From NCBI RefSeq assembly GCF_018603885.1, contig NZ_JAHGAW010000004.1, forward strand, positions 124,001-188,000: 64,000 bases of DNA, read 5' to 3'. Below are positions 41,576 to 50,015 of the stretch, one piece after another. The translations under genes were made by a program, and so were the position numbers. Source of the stretch: Sphingobium nicotianae (lineage in GTDB: Bacteria; Pseudomonadota; Alphaproteobacteria; Sphingomonadales; Sphingomonadaceae). Under the pieces are notes generated by a model, which was given only the letters and a program-made list of their open reading frames with translations, searched no databases and was not told the DNA's origin. The stretch's first letter is position 1; each line of letters opens with the position of its first letter.

Positions 41576-42774
41576 TATTCGGTCCCCTTCCCGGGCAGCA
41601 TCATGCGGATCATGCCGGCATCCGATGCGTCCGGCTTCAGGGCGAGATAGGTGCGCAGGGCCTTCTGTCCTGTGGTGGGTTGACCCGTCTTCATCAGCGC
41701 CAGTCCCAATCCGCGATAGGCTTCCGGCCTCGCCGGACCGATCTCGATCGCCTTGGCGTAGAAGTCGGCGGCATTAGCCAGGTCGCGCTGGTTGCCTCGG
41801 GTGCGATAGAGTTCGGCGCGGGCAAACCAAAGGTCGGCTGTCCACCCGCCCGTCGCGAGCGACTGAATGATATATTCGCTCGCGCCGAAGTCATTCAGCT
41901 TGATCTGGTCGTCCAGGAACAGCGGGAGCCAGGGCGCAAGGGCGGCGCGATAGCGCGCGGCCCCATCGTCCCGCACAGCACCCTCCGGTACGGCCAGGTC
42001 GGCGAGATAAGCGGCACGCTCGCCCTCCGGCGGGTGGGACGCCGTGAAGGCGATCTTGTTGAAGTCGGGCTTCTTCAGCCCTTTCGCCCGAGCCGACGCC
42101 TCGATCTCGGCCATGAGGTTCTGCCAGACCAGCGCCGCAGCCTGTGGCCGCAGGTGGCTCTCGTTCAGATAGCCGATGCCAAGCCTGTCGGCTTCTCGTT
42201 CCTGATTTCTCTGATAGCGGAAGAGGTTGCCATAGATCGACAGTTCGAGATCCCCATACGCCCTGCGCGTATGGTAGGTCGGGGCGAAGCTGGCGAGCAC
42301 GGCCGCCCAGGCCAGCACGTCGGTCCCGCCCCGTTGCGCCTTGAAGCCTTCCAGGAAATGTCGCCGCTCGAAATGGCCGAATTCATGGCCGAGCACCGCC
42401 GCCAACTCGGCTTCGTTGTGAACCCTCAGAAGCAAGCCGCTCAGGACACGCATCGTGCCATTGGGTGACATGGACGCGTTGAATGTGGGCTCCCGCATGA
42501 TGTAGACGCGAACGGACCGGCATCGTTCTTCCCCGATCGCGTCACAGAGCACGTGCTTCACGTAGCCTGTCAGCGTTTCGTCGTGGATAACGAGATTCGA
42601 GGCTGCGAGCTTTCGCTCGCTTTCGTCATCCTCGCGCCACCAGCCGATCTCATCGACGCCTTGAGGCTGGTAAGCGCCCGCATAGGGCGGGGGCACCGGC
42701 GCGGTCGCCGCGCCGGCCTGCTGCGCCAGAAGCAGGCCCAGCGTCATTGCGAGCCTTGCCATGCGGGCGCTCAC
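41575..42774 (-). CDS. Exported M48 family zinc metalloprotease with helical repeats
   Basis: A 399-residue protein. A signal peptide is followed by an M48 domain: LAAVLGHEFGHFERRH (HExxH at about 128-132) with the third-ligand Glu in NQEREADRLG. C-terminal TPR-like helices (YAKAIEIGPARPEAYRGLGL) follow, as in BepA/YfgC-type periplasmic proteases that assist outer-membrane assembly. It overlaps the upstream gene by ATGA and is joined to the downstream one by TAATG. The operon pairs it with two unknown exported proteins that may be cofactors or substrates. Confidence 0.88.
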   Translation of the reverse strand: MSARMARLAMTLGLLLAQQAGAATAPVPPPYAGAYQPQGVDEIGWWREDDESERKLAASNLVIHDETLTGYVKHVLCDAIGEERCRSVRVYIMREPTFNASMSPNGTMRVLSGLLLRVHNEAELAAVLGHEFGHFERRHFLEGFKAQRGGTDVLAWAAVLASFAPTYHTRRAYGDLELSIYGNLFRYQRNQEREADRLGIGYLNESHLRPQAAALVWQNLMAEIEASARAKGLKKPDFNKIAFTASHPPEGERAAYLADLAVPEGAVRDDGAARYRAALAPWLPLFLDDQIKLNDFGASEYIIQSLATGGWTADLWFARAELYRTRGNQRDLANAADFYAKAIEIGPARPEAYRGLGLALMKTGQPTTGQKALRTYLALKPDASDAGMIRMMLPGKGTE

Positions 42775-43523
42775 GGGGCGTCTGTCTTGCCGATGTCGCT
42801 CCCCGGAAAGTCCTCGAGCAACTGACGCACGCGCTTTTCCGAGCCGTCCTTCTCGCGAACGTCCCCGCCCATCTCGGCATCGGCGTTGAGCCAGAGCAGG
42901 TCGCCGGTCCTGAGGTCGACAAGTCCCGCATATCCCAGATGTTCGCCGGAGGTCACGGCGACACCGCCAAGCATCGCAAAGACCTGCAGCACCTTGCGGC
43001 CGGTCGAGCCGTAGGCGTCCTTGTTGTAGATGAAGAGGCCATAGTCGGCGTTTCGCGCGCCGGGGAGGGCGGCGACGCCCTCGCCGAGCGACCAGTCGAA
43101 CATGTCTGCCTTGTTGTCCCGCTTCTTCGTGGGCAGCCGGTTCCCGACGAAGAACTGATATTCGATCACGGACCGGGAGACCGCGGCAAACAGCGCCATA
43201 TGCTCCTCAAGATTGCGGGCCTCGTCGCCATAGGCCTCGGGCGCGACGACCACCGCATTGCCAAGCCGTGCCTGGAACCGATCGAGCGCAGCCTGAATGT
43301 TCGCCTTCGCCTGCTCGGTCCATGCCGCATTGGGCTCGAACAGTCCTCCCATCGACTGCTCACCGACGCTCACCGACGGGCGGAAGAGCAGGATCGTCTT
43401 GTTGGTCTTCGCAGCGAGCTTGAAGCCCTGTTTGACGGCCGACCGCTCCTGCGCACTGACCGGAGCAGTCACGAGCAAAGCCAGGCCGGCCGCGCAGGCG
43501 AGCCAGAACGCAGAATATCTCAA
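42771..43523 (-). CDS. Exported hypothetical protein, first gene of M48 operon
   Basis: A 250-residue protein. The signal peptide (FWLACAAGLALLVTAPVSAQ) is followed by a domain with NKTILLFRPSVSVGEQSMGG, ANIQAALDRFQARLGN and YAGLVDLRTGDLLWLNADAE. The last phrases recall lipoprotein GNA1162-like folds, but the match is weak. ATG 43523 follows GGAGGGGGCTCCTTTGAG. A palindromic operator lies 21 bases upstream. It is translationally coupled to the M48 gene (ATGA). Confidence 0.7.
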   Translation of the reverse strand: MRYSAFWLACAAGLALLVTAPVSAQERSAVKQGFKLAAKTNKTILLFRPSVSVGEQSMGGLFEPNAAWTEQAKANIQAALDRFQARLGNAVVVAPEAYGDEARNLEEHMALFAAVSRSVIEYQFFVGNRLPTKKRDNKADMFDWSLGEGVAALPGARNADYGLFIYNKDAYGSTGRKVLQVFAMLGGVAVTSGEHLGYAGLVDLRTGDLLWLNADAEMGGDVREKDGSEKRVRQLLEDFPGSDIGKTDAP

Positions 43524-43543
43524 AGGAGCCCCCTCCCTCCATC

Positions 43544-43567
43544 ATCTCTCATGGGACCATGAGAGAT
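43544..43567. promoter_or_regulatory. 24-bp perfect palindrome upstream of the M48 operon
   Basis: ATCTCTCATGG-GA-CCATGAGAGAT: 11-bp arms with no mismatch and a 2-base centre. At 21 bases upstream of the first gene of the operon, it looks like a dimeric-repressor operator rather than a terminator. Confidence 0.55.
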
Positions 43568-43693
43568 ATAGCAGCTTAGCTATAGAGGCGAGCTGGCCGC
43601 AAGATGTCTTAGTCCACCAGGAAGATAACACCGACCGTTATGGATCGTTTTCCATGACGGGCCGTGTCCGAACCAGCAGCCGCCGCTCCGACC

Positions 43694-45499
<1,806 letters not shown>

Positions 45500-45594
45500 C
45501 CGCGCCCGATAGCAGCGGGCCGCGACAAAGCAAAGTGGAGCGCGACTGGACGCGCCGCTTGACAAGGCTGGCGAGGCGCGCAGACCCGGCAATC

Positions 45595-47370
45595 ATGTCG
45601 ATCCCCGCCCAGACCGACCGGCTCATCGCCACCGGCCGCGCCCATCTGCGCGCCGGGCGGCTGAGCGAGGCGGTGCAGGCATTGTTCGAGGCGACGCGGC
45701 AGGCGCCGCAGTCGGTCGCCGCGTGGAGCAGCCTCGCCCATGCGCTGCGCCGGGGCGGCAAGGGTGCGGAGAGCATCGCTGCGCATATGCGGGCGCTGCA
45801 GGCCTCGGCGAGCGATCCGGCGCTGGCGCCTGCCGCACAGGCGATGGCGGCGGGCGACCTTGCAGCGGCGCACCGCATCCTCGCCGCGCGCCTCACCGCC
45901 GAGCCGGACGACGTGCCGACATTGCATCTCTTCGCGCAGGTCGCCGGGCGGATCGGCAAGCAGGATCAGGGCTTCGCGCTGCTGGCGCGCGCCATCGAGC
46001 TGGCGCCGCCGTTCGAGCCGGCGCTGGCGCTGGCGCGGCGCTTCCTGGATGCGATGGCCCCGGCCGAGGCTCTCGCCGTGGTCGAGGCGCAGCTGGCGCG
46101 CCAGCCCGGGCATCCGGGCTATCGCAGCTTCAAGGCCGGGCTGCTGGAGCGGGCGGGCGATTATGACGGGGCGATCGCGCTGCACCGGGCATTGCTCGCC
46201 GACGCGCCGCAGAGCCCGGGCGGATGGACGGCGCTCGGCCATGTGCTGGAGATGACCGGGCGCACGCAGGAGGCGATCGCCGCCTATCGCCGCGCGCTGG
46301 CGATCGCGCCGGCCCATGGCGAGGCCTGGTGGTCGCTGGCCAACATCAAGGCCAATCGCTTCGCCCCGGATGATGTGGCGGCGATGCGCGCGCTGCTTGC
46401 CCGGCCGGACCTGCCGCCGCAGGCGCGGATGCTGACCGACTTCGCGCTCGGCAAGGCGCTGGAGGATGCGGGCGAGCCGGACGCTGCCTTCGTGCACTAT
46501 GCGCAGGGCAATGCGCTGCGACGCCAGCAGCGGCCCTATGATCATGCGGTGACGCTCGATCAGCTGGACCGCGCGCGGCGTCTGTTCAGGGCGGATTTTT
46601 TCGCGGCGCGGGAGGGGCAGGGCGATCGCGCGCCCGATCCGATCTTCATCGTCGGCCTGCCGCGCTCGGGCTCGACCCTGGTGGAGCAGATCCTCGCGTC
46701 CCATCCGGCAGTGGAGGGGACGATGGAACTGCCGCATCTGCCGCGCATCGCCGGGCGGATCGGGCGCTATCCCGAGGGGCTGGCCGATCTGGACGGGGAG
46801 GCGCTCAGCGGGATCGGCCGGGATTATCTGGCGCAGAGCGCGGCCCATCGCCATGACGGCAAGCCGCATTTCATCGACAAACTTCCGGCCAATTTCCGCC
46901 ATGTCGGCTTGATCCGTGCGGCGCTGCCCCACGCGAAGATCATCGACGTGCGCCGCCATCCGCTGGCCTGCGGCTTCTCCTGCTTCCGGCAATATTTCGC
47001 CAGCGGCTTCGACTTCGCCAACGACCTCACCGACCTTGGCGAATATTATCGCGCCTATGTCGCGCTGATGGTGCATTGGGACGCGGTGCTGCCGGGCCAT
47101 GTCCACCGCATCTTCTATGAGGAGCTGGTCGCCGACATGCCGGGCGAGGTCGAGCGCCTGCTCGCTTATGTCGGCCTGCCGTTCGACGCAGCCTGTCTGC
47201 GCCCGCACGAGACGGCCCGCGCCGTCCGCACGCCGAGCGCGAGCCAGGTGCGCCAGCCGCTGTATCGCGAAGGTTTGGAGAGCTGGCGCGCGTTCGCGCC
47301 ATGGCTGGGGCCGCTCGAGGCGGCTCTGGGCGATGTGCTGGCCCGTTACCCCGCCGCGCCGCAGGCATAG
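45595..47370 (+). CDS. TPR-repeat sulfotransferase
   Basis: A 591-residue protein. Residues about 1-320 are TPR-like helical repeats (LSEAVQALFEATRQAPQSVA; TQEAIAAYRRALAIAPAHGE). The C-terminal domain carries the PAPS 5'-phosphosulfate loop IVGLPRSGSTLVEQILASHP, and VDVRR-like IIDVRRHPLACGFSCFRQYF provides the 3'-phosphate site. Such fusions are common in sphingomonads; the acceptor is unknown. ATG 45595; the short frame from 45535 lies in the lepA promoter region. Confidence 0.9.
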   Translation: MSIPAQTDRLIATGRAHLRAGRLSEAVQALFEATRQAPQSVAAWSSLAHALRRGGKGAESIAAHMRALQASASDPALAPAAQAMAAGDLAAAHRILAARLTAEPDDVPTLHLFAQVAGRIGKQDQGFALLARAIELAPPFEPALALARRFLDAMAPAEALAVVEAQLARQPGHPGYRSFKAGLLERAGDYDGAIALHRALLADAPQSPGGWTALGHVLEMTGRTQEAIAAYRRALAIAPAHGEAWWSLANIKANRFAPDDVAAMRALLARPDLPPQARMLTDFALGKALEDAGEPDAAFVHYAQGNALRRQQRPYDHAVTLDQLDRARRLFRADFFAAREGQGDRAPDPIFIVGLPRSGSTLVEQILASHPAVEGTMELPHLPRIAGRIGRYPEGLADLDGEALSGIGRDYLAQSAAHRHDGKPHFIDKLPANFRHVGLIRAALPHAKIIDVRRHPLACGFSCFRQYFASGFDFANDLTDLGEYYRAYVALMVHWDAVLPGHVHRIFYEELVADMPGEVERLLAYVGLPFDAACLRPHETARAVRTPSASQVRQPLYREGLESWRAFAPWLGPLEAALGDVLARYPAAPQA

Positions 47371-47544
47371 GTAAGCCTTTTGCGGGACGTCCATTTCATC
47401 CAAGACGCGCCGCGACGGGCATGACAATGGCGCGTCGTCACATAGTGTTGAGCTTGTGTGCGAAGACCGCTGTGATAAACATGATTCTTGGGTTTCTGGG
47501 GTGAGCCGAGACCGGCTCAACGTCTTTGTGGGTGAGGTGGAAAA

Positions 47545-48513
47545 ATGAGGGGTTTTGGCAGAGTCGTTCTCGGCGTCGCGGCATTCGCGGTCGCCGGCCA
47601 GCCGGTCCTTGCGGAACCGAAGCAGGCCAAGCCGTCCAATGCGCAGAAGCTGCAGACCAAAGCGGCGCAGGACGTGCCCCATTGCGATCGCAAGCTCGGC
47701 ACCATCTCGATCACCGATGGCGACGATCCCTATGGCTGGCGCCAGTATAATCTGGCCTCGCCGCAGAAGCTGCTGCGCGTGCTCGTGCAGCGCTCCGGCT
47801 GCTTCAATCTGGTCGATCGTGGTGCCGGCCTCAACGCAGCGCAGACCGAGCGTGGCATCGGCAGCAATCTCGGCCTGCAGCGCGGCTCGAATGTCGGCCA
47901 GAACCAGATCAAGGCGGCCGACTATGTGCTGGTCGCCGAAGTGCAGGCGGCCAACAGCAATGCGCAGGGCAGCGGCGCGGCCGGTGCCGTCGGCGGCATG
48001 CTCGGCGGCGTCGCCGGCGGCATCCTCGGCGGCATCCGCAGCAAGAAGCTGGAAGCCAATACGGTGCTGAGCGTCACCAATGTCCGCACCACCGAGACGG
48101 TCGCGGTGACCGAGGGCTATGCGGCCAAGAACGACATCAGCTTCGGGGCGGGCGGCGGCTTCTTCGGCGGTGTCGCGGCGGGGGCGGTCGGCGGCGGCTA
48201 TGACAATACCGATATCGGCCGCGTCGTGACGCTGGCGTTCATCGATGCCTATTCCAAGCTGGTGACCGAGCTGGGCGGGGTCAGCTCCAGCTCATTCGGC
48301 GCGGCCGAGGCAAGCCCGCGCCAGAGCTTCCAGGCGCAGGTGAAAGCGAACATGCGCAAGACCCCGTCGGCGCAAGGCGCCGTCATCCGGGCGCTGCCGC
48401 CGGGCTCGATCGTCTTCCCGACCGGCAGCAAGAACGGCCTGTGGTGGGAAGTCGCCGACGAGAACGACAATGTCGGCTGGGTGCTGAACACCAATCTCGC
48501 GCCGGCGCGCTGA
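47545..48513 (+). CDS. Exported CsgG/HfaB-like protein with C-terminal SH3 domain
   Basis: A 322-residue protein. The signal peptide (LGVAAFAVAGQPVLAE) is followed by a CsgG-type domain: LLRVLVQRSGCFNLVDRGAG, ADYVLVAEVQAANSNAQGSG and VTLAFIDAYSKLVTEL. Glycine-rich segments (GGMLGGVAGGILGGIR; GAGGGFFGGVAAGAVGGGY) could line a pore or membrane. The C-terminal 60 residues (QVKANMRKTPSAQGAVIRAL through WVLNTNL) form a bacterial SH3 domain. There is no lipobox Cys at the signal cleavage site, unlike CsgG. SD GGTGAGGTGGAAAA. Terminator follows. Confidence 0.8.
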   Translation: MRGFGRVVLGVAAFAVAGQPVLAEPKQAKPSNAQKLQTKAAQDVPHCDRKLGTISITDGDDPYGWRQYNLASPQKLLRVLVQRSGCFNLVDRGAGLNAAQTERGIGSNLGLQRGSNVGQNQIKAADYVLVAEVQAANSNAQGSGAAGAVGGMLGGVAGGILGGIRSKKLEANTVLSVTNVRTTETVAVTEGYAAKNDISFGAGGGFFGGVAAGAVGGGYDNTDIGRVVTLAFIDAYSKLVTELGGVSSSSFGAAEASPRQSFQAQVKANMRKTPSAQGAVIRALPPGSIVFPTGSKNGLWWEVADENDNVGWVLNTNLAPAR

Positions 48514-48532
48514 GCCGAGGCATTGCGGTATG

Positions 48533-48562
48533 AAAGGGGCGGGCTGCGGGTCCGCCCTTTTT
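48533..48562 (+). terminator. Rho-independent terminator
   Basis: AAAGGGGCGG (48533-48542) pairs with CCGCCCTTT (48552-48560) with one bulged G, followed by TT. It ends the CsgG-like gene and is close to the convergent gene stopping at 48583. Confidence 0.8.
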
Positions 48563-48582
48563 CGTTGGGGCGCGTGAAACGC

Positions 48583-48816
48583 TCAGGGATTGATGATCAG
48601 GCCAGGCGGTTCGGGCGGCAGATCGTGGCGGCCCCAGGGCATGATCGAACGGGAGCCGATCACGCCTTCCCGCGCCATCCGTGCGACCAGCCGGGCCGCG
48701 CTGTTATAACCGAGGCGCAGTTCCCGCTGCAGTCGGCTGACCGACGCGCTCTGGCTGGCGCGAACCAGAGCGCAGGCGCGCCGATAGAGCTCGTCGTCGT
48801 CGTGGGGACTCGGCAT
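48583..48816 (-). CDS. Stand-alone FtsK gamma-like winged-helix protein
   Basis: A 77-residue protein. DDELYRRACALVRASQSASV followed by SRLQRELRLGYNSAARLVAR closely follows the FtsK/SpoIIIE gamma domain (DxLYxxAxxxVxxxxxASxSxLQRxxxIGYNRAARLxxxME), the winged helix that reads KOPS. There is no motor attached and the Trp/Pro-rich tail (MPWGRHDLPPEPPG) is short. ATG 48816. It may bind KOPS-like DNA or regulate; role unknown. Confidence 0.75.
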   Translation of the reverse strand: MPSPHDDDELYRRACALVRASQSASVSRLQRELRLGYNSAARLVARMAREGVIGSRSIMPWGRHDLPPEPPGLIINP

Positions 48817-48849
48817 GGCGCCATTTTGCCATGTCTCGCGCAGGCCGTC

Positions 48850-49389
48850 TCAGGAAATCCCGGGGTTCGGCGCGAGGCCGGCGCGCTTGATCGTATCGCA
48901 CGCGCCGGCGAACCGCTCCGCCTCGCCGCCGGAGATCAGGACGTAAGGAAGATGCCGCCGGTCGAGCTCGGCCCGACATAGCGCGAAGAAGCGTTCCTGA
49001 TCGCCGCGGTCCGGGAACATGCGGACGTCATCGCCGATCCAGGGCAGGTCGATGTCCATCAGCAGGTAGAGCTGGCCGACCTCGGCAAAGGCGTCCAGCG
49101 CCGCGATGCGATGGCCGAACAGCATCATGCTCCAGGCTGCGGTCATCACCGGGTCGGTATCCTGGATGAGCAGGCCATGCGCCTGCGGCTCCAGCGCACG
49201 CCGAGCTGCGACATGGCCGTCCATGATCGCGATCAGATCGGCGGGGCCGAGGTCCGTGCCATGCTCCTCGCAATAGGTGCGGCCATATTCGGGCAGCCAG
49301 ACGGTGCCATAATGCGCCGCGAGGCGCGCGCAGAGCGTGGACTTGCCCGTGCTTTCCGGGCCGTGGAGAACGACGCTGGGCAGGCTCAT
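48850..49389 (-). CDS. nadR: NadR-like nicotinamide riboside kinase/ATPase
   Basis: A 179-residue protein comprising only the C-terminal kinase part of enterobacterial NadR. The P-loop is VVLHGPESTGKSTLCARLA, a lid/substrate region reads VWLPEYGRTYCEEHG, and the Walker-B-like LIQDTDPVMTAAW follows. It phosphorylates nicotinamide riboside imported by PnuC. Start ATG 49389 overlaps the pnuC stop by ATGA. There is no adenylyltransferase or HTH domain, so a separate NadD must finish NAD synthesis. Confidence 0.87.
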   Translation of the reverse strand: MSLPSVVLHGPESTGKSTLCARLAAHYGTVWLPEYGRTYCEEHGTDLGPADLIAIMDGHVAARRALEPQAHGLLIQDTDPVMTAAWSMMLFGHRIAALDAFAEVGQLYLLMDIDLPWIGDDVRMFPDRGDQERFFALCRAELDRRHLPYVLISGGEAERFAGACDTIKRAGLAPNPGIS

Positions 49390-49955
49390 GCCGCCGCGAT
49401 CCGGCGCCGGGTGCGGATCCATTCGATGAGGCCCGCGACCGAGATCAGCAGGAAGACGCCGTAGAGGCCAGAGGTCAGCTGCAGTCCCTTCTGCCAGTAA
49501 AGCGGAATGGCGAGCGCATCCACGATGATCCACCAGATCCAGTTGTCGATGTAACGCCGCGCCAGCAGGAGCTGCGCAAGGACGCTGCACATCGCGACAC
49601 TGGCATCCCAATAGGGGAAGGCCGCATCGGTCTGCTTGTGCATGAGCAGGCCCCAGCCGAGGCTCGCCGCGATGGCCCCGCTCGCCCAGATCAGAAATCC
49701 GCGCCGCCCGAGCCAGCGCACCGGTACGCCCGCATCCTGCGTGCGCGCATTGTTCCAGTTGAGCCAGCCATAGACGTTGAGCGCGAGGAAGAAGAGCTGC
49801 AGCAGCATGTCGCTGTAGAGCTTGGCCTCGAGGAAGATGAGAAAATAGAGCGACACCATCGCGATGCCGAGCGGATAGTTCCAGAGGCTTCGCCGGACGA
49901 TCAGGAGGATGTTCGCCAATCCCAGGATGACGGCGATGATCTCCAGATTGCTCAC
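49386..49955 (-). CDS. pnuC: Nicotinamide riboside transporter
   Basis: A 189-residue protein with seven short hydrophobic spans. Key PnuC phrases are RRSLWNYPLGIAMVSLYFLI, LNVYGWLNWN and YIDNWIWWIIVDALAIPLYW, the tryptophans that stack the nicotinamide ring. It is a facilitative SWEET-like transporter. Coupled to nadR through ATGA, together forming a riboside salvage unit. ATG 49955; only 60 bp separate it from the GGDEF-EAL gene, and no riboswitch was seen. Confidence 0.92.
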   Translation of the reverse strand: MSNLEIIAVILGLANILLIVRRSLWNYPLGIAMVSLYFLIFLEAKLYSDMLLQLFFLALNVYGWLNWNNARTQDAGVPVRWLGRRGFLIWASGAIAASLGWGLLMHKQTDAAFPYWDASVAMCSVLAQLLLARRYIDNWIWWIIVDALAIPLYWQKGLQLTSGLYGVFLLISVAGLIEWIRTRRRIAAA

Positions 49956-50015
49956 ACCGACGAGCCATATCGGGCGCGCGTCACTCTGTCGATATGGGCA
50001 GGTCAGGCAGCGACG

